In this document: positions 53,418 to 61,984 of the stretch, piece by piece
Numbering within the stretch: position 1 is the stretch's first letter
How the letters are laid out: each line of letters opens with the position of its first letter
Assembly: GCF_028553765.1 (NCBI RefSeq)
Contig: NZ_CP067134.1
Coordinates: forward strand, 1,097,001 to 1,161,000
Source: Paracoccus stylophorae
GTDB lineage: Bacteria; Pseudomonadota; Alphaproteobacteria; Rhodobacterales; Rhodobacteraceae
Reading direction: 5' to 3'
Length of the DNA: 64,000 bases
The notes under the pieces: generated by a model
Databases searched by the model: none
Seen by the model: only the letters and a program-made list of their open reading frames with translations
What the model was told of the DNA's origin: nothing
Made by a program: the position numbers and the translations under genes

Positions 53418-53463
53418 GGTCTGCCTCGACGATCCGGTGGGCCTGACCCACATATCGCGCAAG

Positions 53464-53480
53464 TTGCACGTAATGCAAAT
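53464..53480. promoter_or_regulatory. Inverted repeat ATTTGCA-N5-TGCAA upstream of the second EamA gene
   Basis: Read on the minus strand, ATTTGCA TTACG TGCAA has five-base perfect arms (TTGCA/TGCAA) and the same half-site and spacing as the box at 9590-9608. It lies 46 bp before ATG 53417. TTGCAT and GATATG (53451-53456), 16 bp apart, could be promoter hexamers. Confidence 0.5.
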
Positions 53481-53572
53481 CGGGTCGGCCACGCTGAGGA
53501 AGAATCGGCGCGCGGCGATCCCCGGTCAGGCGATGCCGCACCGGGCCGCCGCGGCAGGGGCGGGACGGGCGT

Positions 53573-54868
53573 TCACATGCCGGCGTAAAGCGGGAACCGG
53601 GCGCACAACTCGCCCACCTGCGCCTTGACCCTGTCCTCGACCTCGGCGTTGCCATCCTCGCCGTTCCGGGCCAGCCCGTCGACGACCTCGACGATCCAGC
53701 GGGCGATCTGGCGGAATTCGTCCTCGCCGAAGCCGCGGGTGGTGCCCGCCGGGCTGCCCAGACGGATGCCCGAGGTGACGAAGGGTTTTTCGGGGTCGAA
53801 CGGAACGCCGTTCTTGTTGCAGGTGATGCGCGCGCGGCCCAATGCCGCCTCGGTCGCCTTGCCGGTCACGCCCTTGGGGCGCAGATCGGCCAGGCACAGA
53901 TGGTTGTCGGTGCCGCCCGAGACGATGTCGATGCCGCCCTTCATCAATTCGTCGGCCATGGCCTGCGCGTTGCGGACCACCTGCGCGGCGTAATCCTTGA
54001 ACGACGGGTCCAGCGCCTCGGCAAAGGCGACTGCCTTGGCGGCGATCACATGCATCAGCGGGCCGCCCTGAAGGCCGGGAAACACCGCGCTGTTGATCTT
54101 CTTGGCGATGTCGGCATCATTGGTCAGCACCATGCCGCCGCGCGGACCGCGCAGCGATTTGTGGGTGGTCGTGGTCACGACATGCGCGTGCGGCACGGGC
54201 GAGGGGTGCTGACCGCCCGCCACCAGACCCGCGATATGGGCCATGTCGACCATCAGCCACGCGCCGACCTCGTCCGCGATCCTGCGGAACGCCGCCCAGT
54301 CCCAGACCCGGCTATAGGCGGTGCCGCCGGCCACGATCAGCTTGGGCCTGGTCTTGCGCGCGCTTTCCGCAATCGCCTCCATGTCCAGCAGCTGATCCTG
54401 CTGGCGCACGCCATAGCTGACGACGTTGAACCACTTGCCCGACATGTTGACCGGGCTGCCATGGGTCAGGTGCCCGCCGGAATTCAGGTCCAGCCCCATG
54501 AACGTGTCGCCCGGCTGCAACAGCGCCAGAAACACCGCCTGGTTCATCTGGCTGCCGCTGTTGGGCTGGACGTTCGCAAACCCGCAGTCGAACAGCTGCT
54601 TGGCCCGCTCGATCGCCAGTTCCTCGACGACATCGACATACTGGCAGCCGCCGTAATACCGCTTGCCGGGATAGCCTTCGGCATATTTGTTCGTCAGAAC
54701 CGACCCCTGCGCCTCAAGCACGGCGCGCGACACGATGTTTTCCGATGCGATCAGTTCGATCTCGTCGCGCTGGCGACCAAGTTCCTTCGTGATCGCGTCG
54801 GCGATATCGGGATCGCGGCTGGACAGGCTTTCGGTAAAGAAACCGGTCTCGCGGGTGGGAGCGTTCAT
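53573..54868 (-). CDS. glyA: Serine hydroxymethyltransferase
   Basis: The 431-residue PLP enzyme has [48 protein letters not shown] and the PLP lysine in [15 protein letters not shown]. It interconverts serine and glycine with tetrahydrofolate, supplying one-carbon units. It diverges from nadK across a 174-bp gap, where I see no convincing glycine riboswitch. Confidence 0.98.
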   Translation of the reverse strand: MNAPTRETGFFTESLSSRDPDIADAITKELGRQRDEIELIASENIVSRAVLEAQGSVLTNKYAEGYPGKRYYGGCQYVDVVEELAIERAKQLFDCGFANVQPNSGSQMNQAVFLALLQPGDTFMGLDLNSGGHLTHGSPVNMSGKWFNVVSYGVRQQDQLLDMEAIAESARKTRPKLIVAGGTAYSRVWDWAAFRRIADEVGAWLMVDMAHIAGLVAGGQHPSPVPHAHVVTTTTHKSLRGPRGGMVLTNDADIAKKINSAVFPGLQGGPLMHVIAAKAVAFAEALDPSFKDYAAQVVRNAQAMADELMKGGIDIVSGGTDNHLCLADLRPKGVTGKATEAALGRARITCNKNGVPFDPEKPFVTSGIRLGSPAGTTRGFGEDEFRQIARWIVEVVDGLARNGEDGNAEVEDRVKAQVGELCARFPLYAGM

Positions 54869-55042
54869 GTCTCGCGTCCTCTCAGGCTGGGGGCGGCTGG
54901 AATTGGCCTTTCATACCCCAACGAAGCGCCGGTCGAAAGCGTCAAAGCGATGGGCTGCCGCGTGGGCGTCGCCCGTGCCGGGCTTGCCATCGGCGCGGCC
55001 CCGTCCGATGCTGCGCGCCGGTCGAGGGGGGAACCAGCCAGC

Positions 55043-55804
55043 ATGAAGCCTGCCGTTCATTTTACCGCCAGCCATGCCGCATCCGCGCAAGAGGCGTTGA
55101 AACGGCTGATCGCCCGTTATGGCGACACGGCGCTGGCGCAGGCCGAAACGGTCGTGGCCTTGGGCGGGGACGGGTTCATGTTGCAGACGCTGCACGCGAT
55201 CCAGGGCCGCGATCTGCCGGTCTATGGGATGAATCGCGGGACCGTCGGCTTTCTGATGAACCGCTATTCCGAGGAATTGCTGCCGCAGCGCCTGATGGCC
55301 GCGGAAGAGGCGGTGATCAGCCCGCTGCGGATGACGGCCGTCTGCGCCGATGGCTCGGTTCAGGAGGCGCTGGCCATCAACGAGGTCAGCCTGCTGCGCG
55401 AGGGTCCGCAGGCCGGCAAGCTGCGCATCCATGTCGACGGCAAGCTGCGGATGGCCGAACTGGTCTGCGACGGGGCACTGGTCTCGACGCCGGCCGGCTC
55501 GACCGCCTATAACTATTCCGCGCACGGGCCGATCCTGCCCATTGGCTCCGAGGTGCTGGCCCTGACCGCCATCGCCCCGTTCCGGCCCCGGCGCTGGCGC
55601 GGCGCGCTGCTGCCCAAATCGGCCGAGGTCGATATCGAGGTGCTCAGCCCCGAGCGCCGGCCGGTCATGGCCAACGCGGATTCGCGCGCGGTGCGGCACG
55701 TGACGCGCGTCACCGTGCGCAGCGCCGCCGATATACGCCACCGGCTGCTGTTCGACAGCGGCCACGGGCTGGAAGAACGGCTGCTGCGCGAACAGTTCGT
55801 CTGA
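55043..55804 (+). CDS. nadK: NAD kinase
   Basis: The 253-residue enzyme has the GGDG motif in VVALGGDGFMLQTLH, NRGTVGFLMN, ALAINEVSLLRE and LVSTPAGSTAYNYSAHGPIL. It phosphorylates NAD+ to NADP+. Length fits the shorter alphaproteobacterial form. ATG 55043 follows GGGGGGAACC. It diverges from glyA. Confidence 0.96.
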   Translation: MKPAVHFTASHAASAQEALKRLIARYGDTALAQAETVVALGGDGFMLQTLHAIQGRDLPVYGMNRGTVGFLMNRYSEELLPQRLMAAEEAVISPLRMTAVCADGSVQEALAINEVSLLREGPQAGKLRIHVDGKLRMAELVCDGALVSTPAGSTAYNYSAHGPILPIGSEVLALTAIAPFRPRRWRGALLPKSAEVDIEVLSPERRPVMANADSRAVRHVTRVTVRSAADIRHRLLFDSGHGLEERLLREQFV

Positions 55805-55898
55805 TTGCGGCGCGCTTGCGGCGTCTGCCACCGGGTCGCGGGGCCGGTCCGCATGATGTTTATCCCGAGTTGAGGATAATCCGCGCCGGCGAATATAT

Positions 55899-55927
55899 TT
55901 GCCAGCTGATTATTTATTTATTACATT
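55899..55927 (+). promoter_or_regulatory. Probable promoter of the orphan gene, in an AT-rich stretch
   Basis: TTGCCA (55899-55904) and TACATT (55922-55927) are 17 bp apart, with ATTATTTATTTATTA in the spacer. The stretch 55890-55930 is strikingly AT-rich against the surrounding GC-rich DNA. Confidence 0.45.
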
Positions 55928-55940
55928 ATCCGGACTGAAG

Positions 55941-55967
55941 CGGTTATCGAATCGGTTTCGATAACCG
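55941..55967. promoter_or_regulatory. Perfect inverted repeat CGGTTATCGA-N7-TCGATAACCG
   Basis: Ten-base arms pair without mismatch around ATCGGTT. It starts about 14 bp after the inferred -10, so it is either an operator near the transcription start or a hairpin in the 5' leader of the orphan gene (start 56016). No T run follows, so a terminator is unlikely. Confidence 0.6.
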
Positions 55968-56015
55968 GAATTCGTAGATGTTAATCAGTAAATTCAGCAA
56001 CCTTGGGAGGTCGCG

Positions 56016-57002
56016 ATGGGTAACGATGGCGAAATCAGCGAAAACACCGAGACTTTGCAAGAAACCGAACTGGACCCGTGTTCGGACCATTGCACAGAAA
56101 TTCCGCGCGGACGGCGGCGCGTCATACCGCCATTCTCGCGTGCAAACTTTTCGGATTACACGTGGAGCCCGATTGACGAGGCGTCCCTGGCCCAGCTTGT
56201 GACCATGGACCCGGACTCGCGATGCGCCTATGAAAAACTGGGCTATCTGCCCGATCTGCGGCGCTTTTCGCTTGGAGAGTTCCGGGTGGACGACCGGCGC
56301 ACCGTCGCGTTCGAGGTGATCCCGGAACTGGGCGAGGTCAGCTATTCCGAGCTGTCCGAATTTCCTGCCGGAACCGCCAGCAGCCCGGAAGAGGATGGCG
56401 AGTCCTCGCCGTCGCCGCTGCTGCGGTTCTTGCAGGTGACCGACAGGTCGGTGCCGGTTCCGCTGGCGCTGCGCGAGTTCGAGGATCGCGAGGATGACGA
56501 AACCGCGAAACTGCTTGTCGGGCGCGATCTGGTCGATTCATTCGACGATCACGGACGACAGCTTTCCCTGACTGCCGCGCCGGCACAGGCGGCGTCGGAG
56601 CCCGGAACGGTCTGGACATGTTTTACCGGCGGGCTGGATACTTTCAGCGATATATATTGCGAGAACAAGGATATTTCATATTGCGACAACGGGGCATGGA
56701 TCGACCTGACGCGAAGCAGCGGCAGTAAAAGACGATATGCCTCTCATTCGCGTGTCGCCTGCTGTTCAAATTATTCGGTCCATGTCGAACATCAGTTTCG
56801 ATACTGGTCCTGGACGTATTGGAAATGGAAATGGACGACGGTCAAATATCCGCTACCGCCGGCGGCGTGGTTGCAGACGCTGTCCTATGGCGATGTGAAA
56901 TACTGGAAACATGTCGGCGGCAGAAAGCGGCGCCGGAAGGTGCGGATCTGGACCGGGGGCGGATCCGGTTATTTCCGGGCGTGGACGGCGTTCTACAACT
57001 GA
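56016..57002 (+). CDS. Orphan two-part protein with Trp/Tyr- and Cys-rich C-terminal domain
   Basis: I do not recognise this 328-residue protein. Residues 1-190 are acidic and soluble (for example SSPEEDGESSPSPLLRFLQV at about 122-141) with Cys at 22, 26 and 70. A linker with AAPAQAASEPG (187-197) leads to a basic domain, residues 198-328, with 11 Trp, 11 Tyr and Cys at 202, 215, 223, 249 and 250. The most striking stretch is FRYWSWTYWKWKW (261-273); GGRKRRRKVR (301-310) is strongly basic. No N-terminal signal or membrane segment is visible. GGGAGG precedes ATG 56016. AT-rich codons and promoter suggest acquisition by transfer. It overlaps the amidase 3' end by 10 bp. A processed secreted protein, toxin or carbohydrate-binding domain are guesses. 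Confidence 0.75.
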   Translation: MGNDGEISENTETLQETELDPCSDHCTEIPRGRRRVIPPFSRANFSDYTWSPIDEASLAQLVTMDPDSRCAYEKLGYLPDLRRFSLGEFRVDDRRTVAFEVIPELGEVSYSELSEFPAGTASSPEEDGESSPSPLLRFLQVTDRSVPVPLALREFEDREDDETAKLLVGRDLVDSFDDHGRQLSLTAAPAQAASEPGTVWTCFTGGLDTFSDIYCENKDISYCDNGAWIDLTRSSGSKRRYASHSRVACCSNYSVHVEHQFRYWSWTYWKWKWTTVKYPLPPAAWLQTLSYGDVKYWKHVGGRKRRRKVRIWTGGGSGYFRAWTAFYN

Positions 57003-58447
57003 CGCGGTGCATCGGCCTCGGCGTGCGGCGGCAAGGGCAGGCGCGGCTTGCGCCGCGCCGGCCAGTCCGTCGCCACATGCCAGGCCTGCCCCAGATTGAG
57101 GATCGCGGCGTCCGATCCGGTCGATCCGGCAAGCTGCATCCCCATCGGCAGGTCGTTGCCGCCGAACCCCACCGGCACCGACAGGCAGGGCAGCCCGGCC
57201 AGACTGACCGGCACCACGATCTCCATCCAGCGGTGATAGGTGTCGGCGGGCCGGCCGCCCACCGTTTCGGGCCAGCGCCAATCGACCGGAAACGGCCAGA
57301 CCTGCGCCGAGGGCAGGGCGACCGCGTCCACATCCTCGAACAGGCGCGCGGCGCGGCGATACCATTCGCTGCGGATCGTGCTGGCCTCATGGATCTGTGC
57401 GGCCGACAGGGCAAGACCCTGTTCGATCTCCCACCGCGCTTCGGGTTTCATCAGCGCGCGTTTGTCCGGGTCGTCGTAAAGGGCGCGTCTGGCCCCGGCA
57501 TTCAGGAAGGCGCGCAACGTGGTCCAGCTGTGCCACAGCCTTTCGGCGGGAAAGGGCGGGGGCAACCTGACGATGCGGCAGCCCAGATCCTCGAACCGCG
57601 CCAGTGCCGCCTCGCACAGGGACAGGATGCCGTCCTCGCACGGATAGGCGCCGCCCCAGTCGCCCAGCCAGCCGATGCGCGTCCCGGCCACGTCACCGTC
57701 CAGCGCCGCGCCGAAATCGCGCGATTCGCGGCCGAACGGCACGGCTGGATGGGGGCCGGCCAGCGTCGTCAGCAGATGCGCCAGATCGCGCGGCGAGCGC
57801 GCCATCGGGCCGGCTGTCGTCAGCGTCGTCACGAAGCTGTCGCCCACCGGATCGCCCGGCACCAGCCCCCAGCTTGGCCGGAATCCGTAGACGTTGCAGA
57901 ACGCGGCCGGATTGCGCAGGCTGCCCATCATGTCCGATCCGTCGGCCACCGGCACCAGCCGCGCGGCCAGCGCCGCCGCGGCCCCGCCGGACGAGCCCCC
58001 GGCGCTGCGGCCAAGGTCATAGGGGTTGCGCGTCGCCCCGAACACGGCGTTGACGCTGTGCGAACCCAGGCCCCATTCCGGCGTGTTGCTCTTGCCGATG
58101 AAGATCGCGCCGGCGGCGCGCATCCGGGCCACGACCAGATCGTCGGCGGCGGGCACGTGATCGGCGAAGATGGGCGAACCCCAGGTCGTGCGCAGCCCCT
58201 TGACCGCCGCAAGATCCTTGACCGCGATCGGCAGCCCGTGCAGCCAGCCCTTGCGCGGGGTGCGGTCGGCCTGTCGCGCCTGATCCAGCAGCTCGTCGCG
58301 CGGCCGCAGGCTGACGATGGCGTTCAGGTGCGGGTTCAGCGCCGCGATCCGGTCCAGAAACGCGGTCATCACCGTGACGGCGTCCAGGCGTCCGTCGGCG
58401 ATGCGGCCGGACAGATCGAGGGCAGACAGGTCGGTGATCTCGGTCAT
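56993..58447 (-). CDS. Amidase signature family enzyme
   Basis: The 484-residue hydrolase has the Ser-cisSer-Lys triad of the amidase signature family: Lys77 in IAVKDLAAVKG, Ser152 in GRSAGGSSGGAAAA and Ser176 in DGSDMMGSLRNPA. GSDMMGSLRNPA differs from the common GTDTGGSIR but keeps the Ser. It hydrolyses an amide that cannot be named; GatA is unlikely without gatB/gatC nearby. ATG 58447 is chosen over longer in-frame starts. Confidence 0.88.
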   Translation of the reverse strand: MTEITDLSALDLSGRIADGRLDAVTVMTAFLDRIAALNPHLNAIVSLRPRDELLDQARQADRTPRKGWLHGLPIAVKDLAAVKGLRTTWGSPIFADHVPAADDLVVARMRAAGAIFIGKSNTPEWGLGSHSVNAVFGATRNPYDLGRSAGGSSGGAAAALAARLVPVADGSDMMGSLRNPAAFCNVYGFRPSWGLVPGDPVGDSFVTTLTTAGPMARSPRDLAHLLTTLAGPHPAVPFGRESRDFGAALDGDVAGTRIGWLGDWGGAYPCEDGILSLCEAALARFEDLGCRIVRLPPPFPAERLWHSWTTLRAFLNAGARRALYDDPDKRALMKPEARWEIEQGLALSAAQIHEASTIRSEWYRRAARLFEDVDAVALPSAQVWPFPVDWRWPETVGGRPADTYHRWMEIVVPVSLAGLPCLSVPVGFGGNDLPMGMQLAGSTGSDAAILNLGQAWHVATDWPARRKPRLPLPPHAEADAPRQL

Positions 58448-58482
58448 CTGCGTGGTCCCGGTGCGGTCTGCATGGCGCGTCC

Positions 58483-59505
58483 TCAGCCGGCGCAGATCTG
58501 TTGCAGCGCCAGCCATTGCTCATCCGTCAGCAGCGGTTTTTCGGGCGGACCGGACCGGAACGGATCGCCTTCGATCAGCGGCAGCACGGTCTGGCCGGTC
58601 GGGTCCAGCGTGCGGGCATAGGCTTCGCTGCCGAACCCCGCCTGTTTCAGCGCCGCCAGCAGATCGGCGTCATCGGGGCGCGGCAGCGGGTCCGACAGCA
58701 GCCGTTCGCCGAACCCCTTCAGCGCGTCGGGCGACAGGCTGCCAAGCGTCATCAGCCGCAGCACCGTGCGCAGGCCGGCATGGCGCAGCGCCTGTCGCCG
58801 GACGGATTCGGGATCGGTCGCCAGCCGCGCCGCGACCAGATGTCCCGCCGCCGCCTCGGGTCCCGGCGCGCCTTGCAGCAGATCCGCGCCCAGAACGTAA
58901 AGATCGCCGGGCAGACGCAGCGCGCCGTTCAGCGGGCCGGGCACCACGCGGATCAGGGCGTTCTGGCCCACAAGCGCGGGCGTCAGCCAGTCCAGCACCG
59001 CCTGACCCGAGGCGCGGGTGCAGACCGGCCCGGTGCTGCGTTCGATATCTTCCAGCACCGCGGCCCCGATCTGGCGCGCCTGCGCGGGCGGGGCGATGCC
59101 GGCGGCGTGGCGGATGATCGCGTCGGGCAGCCAGACGATGACGGCGACCAGCATGGCAAGGCCCGCGAGGATCGTCAGCCCGCCGCGCAGCCGTCCGGGA
59201 TGGGCGCGGCGCGTTTCGATGGCGTGATGGACACGCTCGATCGCCTCGATCATCAGCGGATCATCGATCTCGACCGTCTCGTCGCTGCCGTCGGGGGCGG
59301 GGGAATAGATCGCGGGCAGCTTGCCGGGGTTCAGCCGGGTCACGGCGGGCAGGGACCAGTGCGACAACGGCACGTCGGATTTCGGATCGGTCAGGATCAG
59401 CGTCGCGTCCCCGACCGCCACCACCACCTCGCGCAGCCGCGCCTCGGGGCTGTCGCGCCACGAGCCCTGAGCCTCGAGCCGTTGAAATTCCGTCAGCGCG
59501 GTCAT
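58483..59505 (-). CDS. Single-pass membrane protein with a degenerate M48-like domain
   Basis: The 340-residue protein has a cytoplasmic N-terminal part (1-107), one membrane segment (about 108-128, LRGGLTILAGLAMLVAVIVW), and a C-terminal domain. The segment NGALRLPGDLYVLGADLLQG (193-212) followed by PEAAAGHLVAARL (216-228) resembles the core of M48 metallopeptidases, but the zinc motif HExxH is replaced by AGHLVAAR. It may be an inactive relative, common in Rhodobacteraceae as a conserved hypothetical. Only 35 bp separate it from the amidase on the same strand. Confidence 0.75.
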   Translation of the reverse strand: MTALTEFQRLEAQGSWRDSPEARLREVVVAVGDATLILTDPKSDVPLSHWSLPAVTRLNPGKLPAIYSPAPDGSDETVEIDDPLMIEAIERVHHAIETRRAHPGRLRGGLTILAGLAMLVAVIVWLPDAIIRHAAGIAPPAQARQIGAAVLEDIERSTGPVCTRASGQAVLDWLTPALVGQNALIRVVPGPLNGALRLPGDLYVLGADLLQGAPGPEAAAGHLVAARLATDPESVRRQALRHAGLRTVLRLMTLGSLSPDALKGFGERLLSDPLPRPDDADLLAALKQAGFGSEAYARTLDPTGQTVLPLIEGDPFRSGPPEKPLLTDEQWLALQQICAG

Positions 59506-59589
59506 GGATGTCTGGTCTGCCTGCCTGTCAGGCGACCATAGCGCAGCCGCGCATCACGTCAATCTTGCCGCGCGGCGGCCGGCTGTCGG

Positions 59590-60498
59590 TCAGTCCGCCG
59601 GCTCGGGCACCCGCATCCCCTTTTCGCGGGCCAGTTCGCGCATCCGTTCCTGGATTTTCTTGAACGCGCGCACCTCGATCTGGCGGATGCGTTCGCGGCT
59701 GACATCGTATCGGCCCGACAGATCCTCCAGCGTGATCGGATTGTCGCGCAGGCGGCGTTCCATCAGGATGTCCTTTTCGCGGTCGTTCAGCACGTCCATC
59801 GCCTCGATCAGCATCTGCCGGCGCGTGTTCAGCTCTTCGGTCTCGGCATAGGCTTCGGCCTGGTCGGCATCCTCGTCTTCCAGCCAGTCCTGCCATTGTG
59901 CCGTCGAATCGCCATCCGCCGACCCGACCGTGGCGTTCAAGGACGCATCGCCGCCGGACATGCGGCGGTTCATGTCGATGACTTCCTTTTCGGTCACGTT
60001 CAGTTCGGTCGCGATCCGGGCCACGTTTTCCGGGCGCAGATCGCCATCCTCCAGCGCGCCGATCTTGGACTTGGCCTTGCGCAGGTTGAAGAACAGCTTT
60101 TTCTGCGCGCTGGTCGTGCCCATCTTCACCAGCGACCACGACCGCAGGATATATTCCTGGATCGAGGCGCGGATCCACCACATCGCATAGGTCGCAAGGC
60201 GAAAGCCGCGTTCGGGATCGAACCGCTTGACCGCCTGCATCAGGCCGACATTCGCCTCGCTGATGACCTCGGCCTGCGGCAGGCCGTAACCGCGATATCC
60301 CATCGCGATCTTGGCGGCCAGACGCAGATGGCTGGTGACCAGCTTGTGGGCCGCCTCGCTGTCCTCGTGATCGGCCCATGCCTTGGCCAGCATGTATTCC
60401 TCTTCGGGTTCCAGCAGCGGGAACTTGCGGATTTCCTGCAGATACCGGTTCAGGCCCTGCTCGGGGCTGGGCGCCGGAAGATTGCCATAATTTGCCAT
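59590..60498 (-). CDS. rpoH: Heat-shock sigma factor sigma-32
   Basis: The 302-residue sigma factor has region 1.2/2 (NRYLQEIRKFPLLEPEEEY, DLIQ-like EVISEANVGLMQAVKRFDPE, RLATYAMWWIRASIQEYILRS), the RpoH box QKKLFFNLRK that marks sigma-32, and region 4.2 (LEDLSGRYDVSRERIRQIEV). It directs transcription of chaperone and protease genes. The start MANYGNLPAP at 60498 is conserved in the group. A strong promoter lies upstream, overlapping the rluD stop. Confidence 0.97.
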   Translation of the reverse strand: MANYGNLPAPSPEQGLNRYLQEIRKFPLLEPEEEYMLAKAWADHEDSEAAHKLVTSHLRLAAKIAMGYRGYGLPQAEVISEANVGLMQAVKRFDPERGFRLATYAMWWIRASIQEYILRSWSLVKMGTTSAQKKLFFNLRKAKSKIGALEDGDLRPENVARIATELNVTEKEVIDMNRRMSGGDASLNATVGSADGDSTAQWQDWLEDEDADQAEAYAETEELNTRRQMLIEAMDVLNDREKDILMERRLRDNPITLEDLSGRYDVSRERIRQIEVRAFKKIQERMRELAREKGMRVPEPAD

Positions 60499-60623
60499 AT
60501 CGGTCGCCTTTCGAAGAGTTCGGGAAACGCAGGCGGCAGGATCGCGGTTCCGCGCCGCCACGGCCCCCCGGATGATGGAAGCTGCGCGTTGCAAGCTATT
60601 CTGTCGGGATTTCAGGGCCGGGT

Positions 60624-60652
60624 AACTTAAGAAAAGATCACATTCATGTCAA
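60624..60652 (-). promoter_or_regulatory. rpoH: rpoH promoter TTGACA-N17-TAAGTT
   Basis: On the minus strand, TTGACA (60652-60647) and TAAGTT (60629-60624) are 17 bp apart, a near-consensus housekeeping promoter. Its -35 overlaps the TGA stop of rluD. The leader to the rpoH start is about 120 nt. Confidence 0.7.
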
Positions 60653-61674
60653 GGCCCCGCCTTGCGCAGCGCGTCCAGCAAGGTCTGCATGTCGCGGGGC
60701 AGGGGGCTGTCAAAGGCCAGCGCCACATTACTGCGCGGGTGGACAAAACCCAGATGCGCCGCATGCAGCGCCTGACGCGGAAAACCGGCCGCCGCCTGCG
60801 CCCCGGCCCCAAGCGCGCGGGCCGAGGCGCGCCGGGCGCCGCCATAGACCGGATCGCCGATCAGCCCCAGCCCCGCATGTGCCATATGAACGCGGATCTG
60901 GTGGGTGCGTCCGGTTTCAAGGCGACATTCGACCAGCATCGCCGCCGGCGGCGCGCCCAGGCTTTCCAGCATCCGCGCCCGCGTCACGGCGTGCCGGCCC
61001 TTGTCGAAATAGACCGCCTGCCGCTGGCGGTCGGTCGCGTGCCGCGCCAGTCGGGAGGTGATTTTCATCACGCCGCCATCCTCGAAACTGACGCCCGGCG
61101 TGCCGCGCAGGCGCGGATCGCCCGGGTCGATCACGCCATGCGCCAGCGCCAGGTATCGCCGCTGCGCCGTATGCGCCTCGAACTGTGCGGCCAGGCCGTG
61201 ATGGGCGCGGTCGGACTTGGCCGCCACCAGAAGACCCGAGGTGTCCTTGTCGATCCGGTGCACGATCCCCGGCCGCCTTTCGCCGCCGATCCCCGACAGC
61301 GAGTCGCCGCAATGGGCCAGCAACGCGTTCACCAGCGTTCCCGCCGGGCTGCCGGGCGCCGGATGGACGACCATGCCGGCGGGCTTGTCGATCACGATCA
61401 GGTCGTCATCCTCATAGGCGATGGTCAGCGGGATGGCTTCGGGGCAGGTGGCGACGGGTTCCGGTTCCGGCACGACGATCCGGTATTCCTCGCCCGCCGA
61501 CACGCGCGACTTGCCGTCGCGCACCACGCCGCCCGGCCCGCTGACCGCGCCATCGGCGATCAGCCGCGACAGGCGCGACCGCGACAGGGCCGCCTGCTCT
61601 GGCACAGCCTGCGCAAGCGCCTTATCAAGCCGGTCAGGCGGGTTCGCGTGAATCGTGACGACAAGGTTCGACAT
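60649..61674 (-). CDS. rluD: 23S rRNA pseudouridine synthase, RluD class
   Basis: The 341-residue enzyme has an N-terminal S4-like domain (RLDKALAQAVPEQAALSRSR), the catalytic Asp in GIVHRIDKDTSGLLV, and RLETGRTHQIRVHMAHAGLG and IGDPVYGG. RluD modifies U1911, U1915 and U1917 in helix 69 of 23S rRNA. Its start codon overlaps that of the divergent DUF6476 gene, both within one CATG. Confidence 0.93.
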   Translation of the reverse strand: MSNLVVTIHANPPDRLDKALAQAVPEQAALSRSRLSRLIADGAVSGPGGVVRDGKSRVSAGEEYRIVVPEPEPVATCPEAIPLTIAYEDDDLIVIDKPAGMVVHPAPGSPAGTLVNALLAHCGDSLSGIGGERRPGIVHRIDKDTSGLLVAAKSDRAHHGLAAQFEAHTAQRRYLALAHGVIDPGDPRLRGTPGVSFEDGGVMKITSRLARHATDRQRQAVYFDKGRHAVTRARMLESLGAPPAAMLVECRLETGRTHQIRVHMAHAGLGLIGDPVYGGARRASARALGAGAQAAAGFPRQALHAAHLGFVHPRSNVALAFDSPLPRDMQTLLDALRKAGP

Positions 61675-61984
61675 GGACGACGACAATAGCGACTGGAAGA
61701 ACGCGGCGAAAGCGGTGCCCGAACTGCGTTTCCTGAAAATGCTGGTCACCGGCCTGTCGCTGGTGATGGGGCTGGGGATGATCGCCCTGGTCGTGCTGCT
61801 GTGGCTGCGGCTGGACCGGCCGATGCTGCCGGACCTGCCCGACGCCATCGCCCTGCCGCAGGGCGCGCAGGCCGAGGCGGTGACCTTTGCCCGCGATCTT
61901 GTCGTCGTCGTCACGGACGAGGACGAGGTGCTGATCTATGACCGGTCGGGCACGCTGCGCAACCGGATACGGATCGGCCCCTGA
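61673..61984 (+). CDS. DUF6476 small membrane protein
   Basis: The 103-residue protein begins MDDDNSDWKNAAKAVPELRF, followed by one membrane segment (FLKMLVTGLSLVMGLGMIAL and onward), and a short periplasmic beta-strand region ending VLIYDRSGTLRNRIRIGP. It resembles DUF6476 proteins that sit beside rluD in Rhodobacteraceae; function is unknown. A GTG at 61655 could add six residues. Confidence 0.75.
   Translation: MDDDNSDWKNAAKAVPELRFLKMLVTGLSLVMGLGMIALVVLLWLRLDRPMLPDLPDAIALPQGAQAEAVTFARDLVVVVTDEDEVLIYDRSGTLRNRIRIGP

Noticed and set aside
52719..53588. CRISPR-like or tandem repeat character in Arg/Gln-rich plus-strand frames over the EamA gene
   Set aside because: No regularly spaced direct repeats exist; the pattern comes from GC-rich membrane-protein codons read backwards.
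54869..55042. Glycine riboswitch upstream of glyA
   Set aside because: The 174-bp gap shows no tandem aptamer-like folds or conserved core I could identify.
55978..56202. A 74-codon frame overlapping the start of the orphan gene
   Set aside because: It lacks a ribosome site, and the orphan frame has a good GGGAGG and is far longer.
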